Positions 1 to 15,200 are shown, counted from the stretch's first letter. The stretch is DNA of 64,000 nt from Megalopta genalis (GCF_051020955.1 NW_027476786.1:62001-126000), one strand, 5' to 3'. Numbers and translations are program-made. Notes: generated by a model from the letters alone, not told the origin.

Positions 1-3000
1 AGCACATGAGTTAGCTTCAAATCAATGCGAAGTGGAAGGCTTAGCGTCAAATCCATGTGAAAAAATGGTTTAGCTTCAAATACTTCTGATAAACACGATT
101 TAGAGTCAATTGCATGCGAATGGAACCAGTTAGCTTCAAATCCCAGGGAAACACATGATTTAACTTCAAATCAATGCGAAGTAGGAGGCTTAGGTTCAAA
201 TCAATGCGAAACAAATAGTTTGGATTCAGATACTTGTGATCAAAATGATTTAGCTTCAACTGCATGCGAATCAAACGAGTTAGCTTCAAATTCAAGAGAA
301 ACACATGATTTAACTTCAAATCAATGCGAAGGAGAAGTCTTAGCATCAAATTCATGCGAAACAAATGATTTACCTTCAAATACTTGCGATAAACATGATT
401 TAGCTTCAACTGCGTGCGAATCAAACGACTTAGCTTCAAATCCAAGGGAAACACATGGTTTAACTTCAAATCAATGCGAAGTAGTAGGCTTAGCTTCAAA
501 TCAATGCGAAACAAATGTTTTGGGTTCAGATACTTGTGAACAAAATGATTTAGCTTCAACTGCATGCGAATCAAACGAGTTAGCTTCAAATTCAAGAGAA
601 ACACATGATTTAATTTCAAATCAATGCGAAGTAGTAGGCTTAGCTTCAAAACAATGCGAAACAAATGTTTTGGGTTCAGATACTTGTGAACAAAATGATT
701 TAGCTTCAACTGCATGCGAATCAAACGAGTTAGCTTCAAATTCAAGAGAAACACATGATTTAACTTCAAATCAATGCGAAGTAGGAGGCTTAGCTTCAAA
801 TCAATGCGAAACAAATGGTTTGGATTCAGATACTTGTGATCAAAATGATTTAGCTTCAACTGCATGCGAATCAAACGACTTAGCTTCAAATTCAAGAGAA
901 ACACATGAATTAGTTTCAAATCAATGCGAAGTAGAAGGCTTAGCTTCAAATCCATGTGAAACAAATGGTTTAGCTTCAAATACTTCTGATAAATACGATT
1001 TAGAGTCAATTGCATGCGAATGGAACGAGTTAGCTTCAAATCCCAGGGAAACACATGATTTAACTTCAAATCAATGCGAAGTAAGAGGCTTAGCTTCAAA
1101 TCAATGCGAAACAAATGTTTTGGGTTCAGATACTTGTGAACAAAATGATTTAGCTTCAACTGCAAGCGAATCAAACGAGTTAGCTTCAAATTCAAGAGAA
1201 ACACATGATTTAACTTCAAATCAATGCGAAGTAGAAGTCTTAGCATCAAATTCATGCGAAACAAATGATTTACCTTCCAATACTTGTGATAAACATGATT
1301 TAGCTTCAACTGCGTGCGAATCAAACGACTTAGCTTCAAATCCAAGGGAAACACATGATTTAACTTCAAATCAATGCAAAGTAGTAGACTTAGCTTCAAA
1401 TCAATGCGAAACAAATGGTTTAGCTTCAAATACTTGTGATAAACATGATTTAGTTTCAACTGCATACGAATCGAACGAGTTCGCTTCAAATTCAAGTGAA
1501 ACACATGAATTAACTTCAAATCAATGCGAAGTAGTAGGCTCAGCTTCAAATCAATGCGAAACAAATGAATTACCTTCAAATACCTGCGGTTTAAATGAAA
1601 TAGCTTCAAATGCAGGCGAAACAAACGAGTTAGCTTCACATCCATGCGAAGCACATGAGTTAGCTTCAAATCAATGCGAACAAGAAGGCTTAGCTTCAAA
1701 TCCATGTGAAACAAATAGTTTAGCTTCAAATACTTCTGATAAACACGATTTTGAGTCAATTGCATGCGAATGGAACGAGTTAGCTTCAAATCCCAGGGAA
1801 ACACATGAATTAACTTCAAATCAATGCGAAGTAGTAGGCTTAGCTTCAAATCCATGTGAAACAAATGATTTACCTTCAAATATCTGCGGTTTAAATGAAA
1901 TAGCTTCAAATGCAGGCGAAACAAACGAGTTAGCTTCAAATCCATGCGAAGCACATGAGTTAGCTTCAAATCAATGCGAAGTAGAAGGCTTAGCTTCAAA
2001 TCCATGTGAAACAAATGGATTAGCTTCAAATACTTCTGATAAACACGATTTAGAGTCAATTGCATGCGAATGGAACGAGTTAGCTTCAAATCCCAGGGAA
2101 ACACATGATTTAACTTCAAATCAATGCGAAGTAGGAGGCTTAGGTTCAAATCAATGCGAAACAAATAGTTTGGATTCAGATACTTGTGATCAAAATGATT
2201 TAGCTTCAACTGCATGCGAATCAAACGAGTTAGCTTCAAATTCAAGAGAAACACATGATTTAACTTCAAATCAATGCGAAGGAGAAGTCTTAGCATCAAA
2301 TTCATGCGAAACAAATGATTTACCTTCAAATACTTGCGATAAACATGATTTAGCTTCAACTGCGTGCGAATCAAACGACTTAGCTTCAAATCCAAGGGAA
2401 ACACATGGTTTAACTTCAAATCAATGCGAAGTAGTAGGCTTAGCTTCAAATCAATGCGAAACAAATGTTTTGGGTTCAGATACTTGTGAACAAAATGATT
2501 TAGCTTCAACTGCATGCGAATCAAACGAGTTAGCTTCAAATTCAAGAGAAACACATGATATTAACTTCAAATCAATGCGAAGTAGAAGGATTAGCTTCAA
2601 ATCCATGCAAAACAAATGATTCTGCTTCACATACTTGCGATATAAATGATTTAATTTCAACTGAATGCGAAACAATCAAGTTAGATTCAAAACCACGCGA
2701 AACACGTGATTTAGATTCAAATCAATTCGAAGTAGAAGGCTTAGCTTCAAATCCATGCCAAACAAATGTTTTACCTTCAAATACCTGCGGTTTAAATGAA
2801 ATAGCTTCAAATGCAGGCGAAACAAACGAGTTTGCTACAAATCCACGCGAAACACGTGATTTAGATTCAAATCAATGCGAAGTAGAAGGAGTAGCTTCAA
2901 ATCCATGCGAAACATGTGGTTCAGCAGCAAATACTTGTGATGAACACGATTTAGAGTCAACTGCATGCGAATCAAACGAATTAGCTTCAAGTCCAAGGGA

Positions 3001-3450
3001 AACACACGATTTAACTTCAAATCAATGCGAAGTAGGAGGCATAGCTTCAAAAACATGCGAAACCAATGATTTGCCTTCAAATACCTGCGGTTTAAATGAA
3101 ATAGCTTCAAATGCAGGCGAAAAAAACGAGTTGGCATCAAATCCATGCGAAACACATGATTTAGCTTCAAATCAATGCGAAGTAGAAGGCTTAACTTCAA
3201 ATCCATGCGAAACAAGTGGTTTGGCTTCAAATACTTGTGATAAACGCGATTTAGAGTCAACTGCATGCGAATCAAACGAGTTAGCTTCAAATCCCAGGAA
3301 AACACATGACTTATCTTCAAATCAATGCGAAGTAGGAGGCTTAGCTTCAAACCCATGCGAAACAAATGATTTACCTTCAAATACCTGCGGTTTAAATTAA
3401 ATAGCATCAAATGCAGGCGAAACAAACGAGTTAGCTTCAAATCCATGCGA
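1..3450. repeat. 3,450-bp block, first copy
   Basis: This block is 23 HOR lengths. Base 1 onward matches base 3,451 onward without a difference I could find until about 2,099, where the second copy first changes (base 5,549, a to g). It contains a -1 indel in the gaaaaaatggt stretch near 62 and a +1 indel (gatattaac) near 2,558, which cancel over the block. The part from 2,544 continues into a stretch that is copied again near 22.65 kb. The left end lies outside the window. Confidence 0.9.
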
Positions 3451-3645
3451 AGCACATGAGTTAGCTTCAAATCAATGCGAAGTGGAAGGCTTAGCGTCAA
3501 ATCCATGTGAAAAAATGGTTTAGCTTCAAATACTTCTGATAAACACGATTTAGAGTCAATTGCATGCGAATGGAACCAGTTAGCTTCAAATCCCAGGGAA
3601 ACACATGATTTAACTTCAAATCAATGCGAAGTAGGAGGCTTAGGT
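2544..3645. repeat. About 1.1-kb segment with a dispersed copy at 22,648-23,749
   Basis: The offset is 20,104 bp. The segment has unusual monomers, including one with aatgattctgcttcacatac and one with gaaacaatcaagttagattc, which make it easy to trace. Differences include gaaggagtagc here against gaaggattagc in the other copy, and a ccatgcgaaacac monomer near 3,150 that is cccagggaaacac near 23,250. The same odd monomers reappear near 33,430, 36,130, 39,730 and 42,290, so they mark an older subfamily. Confidence 0.85.
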
Positions 3646-5580
3646 TCAAATCAATGCGAAACAAATAGTTTGGATTCAGATACTTGTGATCAAAATGATT
3701 TAGCTTCAACTGCATGCGAATCAAACGAGTTAGCTTCAAATTCAAGAGAAACACATGATTTAACTTCAAATCAATGCGAAGGAGAAGTCTTAGCATCAAA
3801 TTCATGCGAAACAAATGATTTACCTTCAAATACTTGCGATAAACATGATTTAGCTTCAACTGCGTGCGAATCAAACGACTTAGCTTCAAATCCAAGGGAA
3901 ACACATGGTTTAACTTCAAATCAATGCGAAGTAGTAGGCTTAGCTTCAAATCAATGCGAAACAAATGTTTTGGGTTCAGATACTTGTGAACAAAATGATT
4001 TAGCTTCAACTGCATGCGAATCAAACGAGTTAGCTTCAAATTCAAGAGAAACACATGATTTAATTTCAAATCAATGCGAAGTAGTAGGCTTAGCTTCAAA
4101 ACAATGCGAAACAAATGTTTTGGGTTCAGATACTTGTGAACAAAATGATTTAGCTTCAACTGCATGCGAATCAAACGAGTTAGCTTCAAATTCAAGAGAA
4201 ACACATGATTTAACTTCAAATCAATGCGAAGTAGGAGGCTTAGCTTCAAATCAATGCGAAACAAATGGTTTGGATTCAGATACTTGTGATCAAAATGATT
4301 TAGCTTCAACTGCATGCGAATCAAACGACTTAGCTTCAAATTCAAGAGAAACACATGAATTAGTTTCAAATCAATGCGAAGTAGAAGGCTTAGCTTCAAA
4401 TCCATGTGAAACAAATGGTTTAGCTTCAAATACTTCTGATAAATACGATTTAGAGTCAATTGCATGCGAATGGAACGAGTTAGCTTCAAATCCCAGGGAA
4501 ACACATGATTTAACTTCAAATCAATGCGAAGTAAGAGGCTTAGCTTCAAATCAATGCGAAACAAATGTTTTGGGTTCAGATACTTGTGAACAAAATGATT
4601 TAGCTTCAACTGCAAGCGAATCAAACGAGTTAGCTTCAAATTCAAGAGAAACACATGATTTAACTTCAAATCAATGCGAAGTAGAAGTCTTAGCATCAAA
4701 TTCATGCGAAACAAATGATTTACCTTCCAATACTTGTGATAAACATGATTTAGCTTCAACTGCGTGCGAATCAAACGACTTAGCTTCAAATCCAAGGGAA
4801 ACACATGATTTAACTTCAAATCAATGCAAAGTAGTAGACTTAGCTTCAAATCAATGCGAAACAAATGGTTTAGCTTCAAATACTTGTGATAAACATGATT
4901 TAGTTTCAACTGCATACGAATCGAACGAGTTCGCTTCAAATTCAAGTGAAACACATGAATTAACTTCAAATCAATGCGAAGTAGTAGGCTCAGCTTCAAA
5001 TCAATGCGAAACAAATGAATTACCTTCAAATACCTGCGGTTTAAATGAAATAGCTTCAAATGCAGGCGAAACAAACGAGTTAGCTTCACATCCATGCGAA
5101 GCACATGAGTTAGCTTCAAATCAATGCGAACAAGAAGGCTTAGCTTCAAATCCATGTGAAACAAATAGTTTAGCTTCAAATACTTCTGATAAACACGATT
5201 TTGAGTCAATTGCATGCGAATGGAACGAGTTAGCTTCAAATCCCAGGGAAACACATGAATTAACTTCAAATCAATGCGAAGTAGTAGGCTTAGCTTCAAA
5301 TCCATGTGAAACAAATGATTTACCTTCAAATATCTGCGGTTTAAATGAAATAGCTTCAAATGCAGGCGAAACAAACGAGTTAGCTTCAAATCCATGCGAA
5401 GCACATGAGTTAGCTTCAAATCAATGCGAAGTAGAAGGCTTAGCTTCAAATCCATGTGAAACAAATGGATTAGCTTCAAATACTTCTGATAAACACGATT
5501 TAGAGTCAATTGCATGCGAATGGAACGAGTTAGCTTCAAATCCCAGGGAGACACATGATTTAACTTCAAATCAATGCGAA
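3451..5580. repeat. Partial second copy of the 3,450-bp block
   Basis: It matches 1-2,130 at an offset of exactly 3,450. The -1 indel at 62 recurs at 3,512. The match fails just past 5,590, where taggttc in copy one is tagcttc here and the following tail differs. Beyond this, 5,581-6,565 continues as family A with a TGA (near 5,711) in the plus frame. That stop is also found near 14,112, 15,911, 17,862 and 19,662, so this part belongs to the same lineage as the 12-20 kb blocks. Confidence 0.88.
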
Positions 5581-6565
5581 GTAGGAGGCTTAGCTTCAAA
5601 TCAATGCGAAACAAATGTTTTGGTTTCAGATACTTGTGAACAAAATGATTTAGCTTCAACTGCATGCGAATCAAACGAGTTAGCTTCAAATTCAAGAGAA
5701 ACACATGATTGAACTTCAAATCAATGCGAAGTAGAAGTCTTAGCATCAAATTCATGCGAAACAAATGATTTACCTTCAAATACTTGTAATAAACATGATT
5801 TAGCTTCAACTGCGTGCGAATCAAACGACTTAGCTTCAAATCCAATGGAAACACATGATTTAACTTCAACTCAATGCGAAGTAGTAGGCTTAGCTTCAAA
5901 TCAATGCGAAACAAATGTTTTGGGTTCAGATACTTGTAGTAAACATGATTTAGCTTCAACTGCATGCGATTCAAACGAGTTAGCTTCAAATCCAAGAGAA
6001 ACACATGATATTAACTTCAAATCAATGCGAAGTGGAAGGCTTAGCTTCAAATCCATGCGAAACAAATGATTTACCTTCAAATATCTGCGGTTAAGTGAAA
6101 TAGCTTCAAATGCAGGCGAAACAAACGAGTTAGCTTCAAGACCATGCGAAACACATGATTCAGCTTCAAATCAATGCAAAGTAGTAGACTTAGCTTCAAA
6201 TCAATGCGAAACAAATGGTTTAGCTTCAAATACTTGTGATAAACATGATTTAGTTTCAACTGCATACGAATCGAACGAGTTCGCTCCAAATTCAAGAGAA
6301 ACACATGAATTAACATCAAATCAATGCGAAGTAGTAGGCTTAGCTTCAAATCCATGTGAAACAAATGGTTTAGCTTCAAATACTTCTGATAAACACGATT
6401 TAGAGTCAATTGCATGCGAATGGAACGAGTTAGCTTCAAATCCCAGGGAAACACATGATTTAACTTCAAATCAATGCGAAGTAGGAGGCTTAGCTTCAAA
6501 TCAATGCGAAACAAATGGTTTGGATTCAGATACTTGTGATCAAAATGATTTAGCTTCAACTGCAT

Positions 6566-9415
6566 GCGAATCAAACGACTTAGCTTCAAATTCAAGAGAA
6601 ACACATGATTTAACTTCAAATCAATGCGAAGTAGAAGTCTTAGCATCAAATTCATGCGAAACAAATGATTTACCTTCAAATACTTGTGATAAACATGATT
6701 TAGCTTCAACTGCGTGCGAATCAAACGACTTAGATTCAAATCCAAGGGAAATACATGATTTAACTTCAACTCAATGCGAAGTAGTAGGCTTAGCTTCAAA
6801 TCAATGCGAAACAAATGTTTTGGGTTCAGATACTTGTAATAAACATGATTTAGCTTCAACTGCATGCGATTCAAACGAGTTAGCTTCAAATCCAAGAGAA
6901 ACACATGATATTAACTTCAAATCAATGCGAAGTGGAAGGCTTAGCTTAAAATCCATGCGAAGCAAATGATTTACCTTCAAATACTTGCGGTTTAAATGAA
7001 ATAGCTTCAAATGCAGGCGAAACAAACGAGTTAGCTTCAAGACCATACGAAACACATGATTCAGCTTCAAATCAATGCGAAGTAGTAGACTTAGCTTCAA
7101 ATCAATGCGAAACAAATGGTTTAGCTTCAAATACTTGTGAGAAATATGATCTAGTTTCAACTGCATACGAATCGAACGAGTTCGCTTCAAATCCAAGAGA
7201 AACACATGAATTAACTTCAAATCAATGTGAAGTAGTAGGCTTAGCTTCAAATCAATGCGAAACAAATGAATTACCTTCAAATACCTGCGGGTTAAATGAA
7301 ATAGCTTCAAATGCAGGCGAAACAAACGAGTTAGCTTCACATCCATGCGAAGCACATGAGTTAGCTTCAAATCAATGCGAACAAGAAGGCTTAGCTTCAA
7401 ATCCATGTGAAACAAATGGTTTAGCTTCAAATACTTCTGATAAACACGATTTAGAGTCAATTGCATGCGAATGGAACGAGTTAGCTTCAAATCCCAGGGA
7501 AACACATGATTTAACTTCAAATCAATGCGAAGTAGTAGGCTTAGCTTCAAATCAATGCGAAACAAATGTTTTGGGTTCAGATACTTGTGATCAAAATGAT
7601 TTAGCTTCAACTGCATGCGAATCAAACGAGTTAGCTTCAAATTCAAGAGAAACACATGATTTAACTTCAAATCAATGCGAAGGAGAAGTCTTAGCATCAA
7701 ATTCATGCGAAACAAATGATTTACCTTCAAATACTTGCGATAAACATGATTTAGCTTCAACTGCGTGCGAATCAAACGACTTAGCTTCAAATCCAAGGGA
7801 AACACATGGTTTAACTTCAAATCAATGCGAAGTAGTAGGCTTAGCTTCAAAACAATGCGAAACAAATGTTTTGGGTTCAGATACTTGCGGTTTAAATGAA
7901 ATAGCTTCAAATGCAGGCGAAACAAACGAGTTAGCTTCAAGACCATGCAAAACACATGATTCAGCTTCAAATCAATGCAAAGTAGTAGACTTAGCTTCAA
8001 ATCAATGCGAAACAAATGGTTTAGCTTCAAATACTTGTGATAAACATGATTTAGTTTCAACTGCATACGAATCGAACGAGTTCGCTTCAAATTCAAGAGA
8101 AACACATGAATTAACTTCAAATCAATGCGAAGTAGTAGGCTTAGCTTCAAATCAATGCGAAACAAATGAATTACCTTCAAATACCTGCGGTTTAAATGAA
8201 ATAGCTTCAAATGCAGGCGAAACAAAAGAGTTAGCTTCACATCCATGCGAAGCATATGAGTTAGCTTCAAATCAATGCGAAGAAGAAGGCTTAGCTTCAA
8301 ATCCATGTGAAAGAAATGGTTTAGCTTCAAATACTTCTGATAAACACGATTTAGAGTCAATTGCATGCGAATGGAACGAGTTAGCTTCAAATCCCACGGA
8401 AACACATGATTTAACTTCAAATCAATGCGAAGTAGGAGGCTTAGGTTCAAATCAATGCGAAACAAATGGTTTGGATTCAGATTCTTGTGATCAAAATGAT
8501 TTAGCTTCAACTGCACGCGAATCAAACGAGTTAGCTTCAAATTCAAGAGAAACACATGATTTAACTTCAAATCAATGCGAAGGAGAAGTCTTAGCATCAA
8601 ATTCATGCGAAACAAATGATTTACCTTCAAATACTTGCGATAAACATGATTTAGCTTCAACTGCGTGCGAATCAAACGACTTAGCTTCAAATCCAAGGGA
8701 AACACATGGTTTAACTTCAAATCATTGCGAAGTAGTAGGCTTAGCTTCAAAACAATGCGAAACAAATGTTTTGGGTTCAGATACTTATGAACAAAATGAT
8801 TTAGCTTCAACTGCATGCGAATCAAACGAGTTAGCTTCAAATTCAAGAGAAACACATGAATTAACTTCAAATCAATGCGAAGTAGGAGGCTTAGCTTCAA
8901 ATCAATGCGAAACAAATGGTTTGGATTCAGATACTTGTGATCAAAATGATTTAGCTTCAACTGCATCTGAATCAAACGACTTAGCTTCAAATTCAAGAGA
9001 AACACATGAATTAACTTCAAATCAATGCGAAGTAGTAGGCTTAGCTTCAAATCCATGTGAAACAAATGATTTACCTTCAAATATCTGCGGTTTAAATGAA
9101 ATAGCTTCAAATGCAGGCGAAACAAACGAGTTAGCTTCAAATCCATGCGAAGCACATGAGTTAGCTTCAAATCAATGCGAAGTAGGAGGCTTAGCTTCAA
9201 ATCCATGTGAAACAAATGGTTTAGCTTCAAATACTTCTGATAAACACGATTTAGAGTCAATTGCATGCGAATGGAACGAGTTAGCTTCAAATCCCAGGGA
9301 AACACATGATTTAACTTCAAATCAATGCGAAGTAGGAGGCTTAGGTTCAAATCAATGCGAAACAAATAGTTTGGATTCAGATACTTGTGATCAAAATGAT
9401 TTAGCTTCAACTGCG
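6566..9415. repeat. 2,851-bp tandem duplication, copy 1
   Basis: This copy matches 9,417-12,263 at an offset of 2,851 (19 HORs plus 1 bp). The extra base is the gatattaac insertion near 6,906, repeated near 9,757. Only rare differences are visible, for example g at 7,291 against t at 10,142. The left limit is set by a difference near 6,565 (tgcatgcg here, tgcgtgcg at 9,415). Confidence 0.88.
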
Positions 9416-9416
9416 T

Positions 9417-12263
9417 GCGAATCAAACGACTTAGCTTCAAATTCAAGAGAAACACATGATTTAACTTCAAATCAATGCGAAGTAGAAGTCTTAGCATCAA
9501 ATTCATGCGAAACAAATGATTTACCTTCAAATACTTGTGATAAACATGATTTAGCTTCAACTGCGTGCGAATCAAACGACTTAGATTCAAATCCAAGGGA
9601 AATACATGATTTAACTTCAACTCAATGCGAAGTAGTAGGCTTAGCTTCAAATCAATGCGAAACAAATGTTTTGGGTTCAGATACTTGTAATAAACATGAT
9701 TTAGCTTCAACTGCATGCGATTCAAACGAGTTAGCTTCAAATCCAAGAGAAACACATGATATTAACTTCAAATCAATGCGAAGTGGAAGGCTTAGCTTAA
9801 AATCCATGCGAAGCAAATGATTTACCTTCAAATACTTGCGGTTTAAATGAAATAGCTTCAAATGCAGGCGAAACAAACGAGTTAGCTTCAAGACCATACG
9901 AAACACATGATTCAGCTTCAAATCAATGCGAAGTAGTAGACTTAGCTTCAAATCAATGCGAAACAAATGGTTTAGCTTCAAATACTTGTGAGAAATATGA
10001 TCTAGTTTCAACTGCATACGAATCGAACGAGTTCGCTTCAAATCCAAGAGAAACACATGAATTAACTTCAAATCAATGTGAAGTAGTAGGCTTAGCTTCA
10101 AATCAATGCGAAACAAATGAATTACCTTCAAATACCTGCGGTTTAAATGAAATAGCTTCAAATGCAGGCGAAACAAACGAGTTAGCTTCACATCCATGCG
10201 AAGCACATGAGTTAGCTTCAAATCAATGCGAACAAGAAGGCTTAGCTTCAAATCCATGTGAAACAAATGGTTTAGCTTCAAATACTTCTGATAAACACGA
10301 TTTAGAGTCAATTGCATGCGAATGGAACGAGTTAGCTTCAAATCCCAGGGAAACACATGATTTAACTTCAAATCAATGCGAAGTAGTAGGCTTAGCTTCA
10401 AATCAATGCGAAACAAATGTTTTGGGTTCAGATACTTGTGATCAAAATGATTTAGCTTCAACTGCATGCGAATCAAACGAGTTAGCTTCAAATTCAAGAG
10501 AAACACATGATTTAACTTCAAATCAATGCGAAGGAGAAGTCTTAGCATCAAATTCATGCGAAACAAATGATTTACCTTCAAATACTTGCGATAAACATGA
10601 TTTAGCTTCAACTGCGTGCGAATCAAACGACTTAGCTTCAAATCCAAGGGAAACACATGGTTTAACTTCAAATCAATGCGAAGTAGTAGGCTTAGCTTCA
10701 AAACAATGCGAAACAAATGTTTTGGGTTCAGATACTTGCGGTTTAAATGAAATAGCTTCAAATGCAGGCGAAACAAACGAGTTAGCTTCAAGACCATGCA
10801 AAACACATGATTCAGCTTCAAATCAATGCAAAGTAGTAGACTTAGCTTCAAATCAATGCGAAACAAATGGTTTAGCTTCAAATACTTGTGATAAACATGA
10901 TTTAGTTTCAACTGCATACGAATCGAACGAGTTCGCTTCAAATTCAAGAGAAACACATGAATTAACTTCAAATCAATGCGAAGTAGTAGGCTTAGCTTCA
11001 AATCAATGCGAAACAAATGAATTACCTTCAAATACCTGCGGTTTAAATGAAATAGCTTCAAATGCAGGCGAAACAAAAGAGTTAGCTTCACATCCATGCG
11101 AAGCATATGAGTTAGCTTCAAATCAATGCGAAGAAGAAGGCTTAGCTTCAAATCCATGTGAAAGAAATGGTTTAGCTTCAAATACTTCTGATAAACACGA
11201 TTTAGAGTCAATTGCATGCGAATGGAACGAGTTAGCTTCAAATCCCACGGAAACACATGATTTAACTTCAAATCAATGCGAAGTAGGAGGCTTAGGTTCA
11301 AATCAATGCGAAACAAATGGTTTGGATTCAGATTCTTGTGATCAAAATGATTTAGCTTCAACTGCACGCGAATCAAACGAGTTAGCTTCAAATTCAAGAG
11401 AAACACATGATTTAACTTCAAATCAATGCGAAGGAGAAGTCTTAGCATCAAATTCATGCGAAACAAATGATTTACCTTCAAATACTTGCGATAAACATGA
11501 TTTAGCTTCAACTGCGTGCGAATCAAACGACTTAGCTTCAAATCCAAGGGAAACACATGGTTTAACTTCAAATCATTGCGAAGTAGTAGGCTTAGCTTCA
11601 AAACAATGCGAAACAAATGTTTTGGGTTCAGATACTTATGAACAAAATGATTTAGCTTCAACTGCATGCGAATCAAACGAGTTAGCTTCAAATTCAAGAG
11701 AAACACATGAATTAACTTCAAATCAATGCGAAGTAGGAGGCTTAGCTTCAAATCAATGCGAAACAAATGGTTTGGATTCAGATACTTGTGATCAAAATGA
11801 TTTAGCTTCAACTGCATCTGAATCAAACGACTTAGCTTCAAATTCAAGAGAAACACATGAATTAACTTCAAATCAATGCGAAGTAGTAGGCTTAGCTTCA
11901 AATCCATGTGAAACAAATGATTTACCTTCAAATATCTGCGGTTTAAATGAAATAGCTTCAAATGCAGGCGAAACAAACGAGTTAGCTTCAAATCCATGCG
12001 AAGCACATGAGTTAGCTTCAAATCAATGCGAAGTAGGAGGCTTAGCTTCAAATCCATGTGAAACAAATGGTTTAGCTTCAAATACTTCTGATAAACACGA
12101 TTTAGAGTCAATTGCATGCGAATGGAACGAGTTAGCTTCAAATCCCAGGGAAACACATGATTTAACTTCAAATCAATGCGAAGTAGGAGGCTTAGGTTCA
12201 AATCAATGCGAAACAAATAGTTTGGATTCAGATACTTGTGATCAAAATGATTTAGCTTCAACT
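9417..12263. repeat. 2,851-bp tandem duplication, copy 2
   Basis: This is the second copy of 6,566-9,415. It ends where actgcatgcg near 12,263 replaces actgcgtgcg. From about 12,242 the sequence instead follows 241 onward at an offset of 12,001, so the right junction joins a 2,851-bp block to a relative of the 3,450-bp block. Confidence 0.87.
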
Positions 12264-15200
12264 GCATGCGAATCAAACGAGTTAGCTTCAAATTCAAGAG
12301 AAACACATGATTTAACTTCAAATCAATGCGAAGGAGAAGTCTTAGCATCAAATTCATGCGAAACAAATGATTTACCTTCAAATACTTGCGATAAACATGA
12401 TTTAGCTTCAACTGCGTGCGAATCAAACGACTTAGCTTCAAATCCAAGGGAAACACATGGTTTAACTTCAAATCAATGCGAAGTAGTAGGCTTAGCTTCA
12501 AATCAATGCGAAACAAATGTTTTGGGTTCAGATACTTGTGAACAAAATGATTTAGCTTCAACTGCATGCGAATCAAACGAGTTAGCTTCAAATTCAAGAG
12601 AAACACATGATTTAATTTCAAATCAATGCGAAGTAGTAGGCTTAGCTTCAAAACAATGCGAAACAAATGTTTTGGGTTCAGATACTTGTGAACAAAATGA
12701 TTTAGCTTCAACTGCATGCGAATCAAACGAGTTAGCTTCAAATTCAAGAGAAACACATGATTTAACTTCAAATCAATGCGAAGTAGGAGGCTTAGCTTCA
12801 AATCAATGCGAAACAAATGGTTTGGATTCAGATACTTGTGATCAAAATGATTTAGCTTCAACTGCATGCGAATCAAACGACTTAGCTTCAAATTCAAGAG
12901 AAACACATGAATTAGTTTCAAATCAATGCGAAGTAGAAGGCTTAGCTTCAAATCCATGTGAAACAAATGGTTTAGCTTCAAATACTTCTGATAAATACGA
13001 TTTAGAGTCAATTGCATGCGAATGGAACGAGTTAGCTTCAAATCCCAGGGAAACACATGATTTAACTTCAAATCAATGCGAAGTAAGAGGCTTAGCTTCA
13101 AATCAATGCGAAACAAATGTTTTGGGTTCAGATACTTGTGAACAAAATGATTTAGCTTCAACTGCAAGCGAATCAAACGAGTTAGCTTCAAATTCAAGAG
13201 AAACACATGATTTAACTTCAAATCAATGCGAAGTAGAAGTCTTAGCATCAAATTCATGCGAAACAAATGATTTACCTTCCAATACTTGTGATAAACATGA
13301 TTTAGCTTCAACTGCGTGCGAATCAAACGACTTAGCTTCAAATCCAAGGGAAACACATGATTTAACTTCAAATCAATGCAAAGTAGTAGACTTAGCTTCA
13401 AATCAATGCGAAACAAATGGTTTAGCTTCAAATACTTGTGATAAACATGATTTAGTTTCAACTGCATACGAATCGAACGAGTTCGCTTCAAATTCAAGTG
13501 AAACACATGAATTAACTTCAAATCAATGCGAAGTAGTAGGCTCAGCTTCAAATCAATGCGAAACAAATGAATTACCTTCAAATACCTGCGGTTTAAATGA
13601 AATAGCTTCAAATGCAGGCGAAACAAACGAGTTAGCTTCACATCCATGCGAAGCACATGAGTTAGCTTCAAATCAATGCGAACAAGAAGGCTTAGCTTCA
13701 AATCCATGTGAAACAAATAGTTTAGCTTCAAATACTTCTGATAAACACGATTTTGAGTCAATTGCATGCGAATGGAACGAGTTAGCTTCAAATCCCAGGG
13801 AAACACATGAATTAACTTCAAATCAATGCGAAGTAGTAGGCTTAGCTTCAAATCCATGTGAAACAAATGATTTACCTTCAAATATCTGCGGTTTAAATGA
13901 AATAGCTTCAAATGCAGGCGAAACAAACGAGTTAGCTTCAAATCCATGCGAAGCACATGAGTTAGCTTCAAATCAATGCGAAGTAGGAGGCTTAGCTTCA
14001 AATCAATGCGAAACAAATGTTTTGGTTTCAGATACTTGTGAACAAAATGATTTAGCTTCAACTGCATGCGAATCAAACGAGTTAGCTTCAAATTCAAGAG
14101 AAACACATGATTGAACTTCAAATCAATGCGAAGTAGAAGTCTTAGCATCAAATTCATGCGAAACAAATGATTTACCTTCAAATACTTGCGATAAACATGA
14201 TTTAGCTTCAACTGCGTGCGAATCAAACGACTTAGCTTCAAATCCAAGGGAAACACATGGTTTAACTTCAAATCAATGCGAAGTAGTAGGCTTAGCTTCA
14301 AATCAATGCGAAACAAATGTTTTGGGTTCAGATACTTGTGAACAAAATGATTTAGCTTCAACTGCATGCGAATCAAACGAGTTAGCTTCAAATTCAAGAG
14401 AAACACATGATTTAATTTCAAATCAATGCGAAGTAGTAGGCTTAGCTTCAAAACAATGCGAAACAAATGTTTTGGGTTCAGATACTTGTGAACAAAATGA
14501 TTTAGCTTCAACTGCATGCGAATCAAACGAGTTAGCTTCAAATTCAAGAGAAACACATGATTTAACTTCAAATCAATGCGAAGTAGGAGGCTTAGCTTCA
14601 AATCAATGCGAAACAAATGGTTTGGATTCAGATACTTGTGATCAAAATGATTTAGCTTCAACTGCATGCGAATCAAACGACTTAGCTTCAAATTCAAGAG
14701 AAACACATGAATTAGTTTCAAATCAATGCGAAGTAGAAGGCTTAGCTTCAAATCCATGTGAAACAAATGGTTTAGCTTCAAATACTTCTGATAAATACGA
14801 TTTAGAGTCAATTGCATGCGAATGGAACGAGTTAGCTTCAAATCCCAGGGAAACACATGATTTAACTTCAAATCAATGCGAAGTAAGAGGCTTAGCTTCA
14901 AATCAATGCGAAACAAATGTTTTGGGTTCAGATACTTGTGAACAAAATGATTTAGCTTCAACTGCAAGCGAATCAAACGAGTTAGCTTCAAATTCAAGAG
15001 AAACACATGATTTAACTTCAAATCAATGCGAAGTAGAAGTCTTAGCATCAAATTCATGCGAAACAAATGATTTACCTTCCAATACTTGTGATAAACATGA
15101 TTTAGCTTCAACTGCGTGCGAATCAAACGACTTAGCTTCAAATCCAAGGGAAACACATGATTTAACTTCAAATCAATGCAAAGTAGTAGACTTAGCTTCA

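Noticed and set aside
47..2554. Protein-coding gene on the minus strand (835 codons) and its many relatives
   Set aside because: The frame is open only because the monomer is 30 bp and stop-poor. It overlaps an equally open plus frame and has no unique end, normal start context or conserved domain.
181..12220. Telomere-like TTAGG or TTAGGC within ggcttaggttc monomers
   Set aside because: It arises from a single-base change in the core and does not repeat in tandem at 5 or 6 bp.
181..12220. Pol III B-box-like gttcaaatc in the taggttc monomers
   Set aside because: It fits the short loose consensus, but no A box, cloverleaf or terminator is arranged with it, and most monomers have cttcaaatc.
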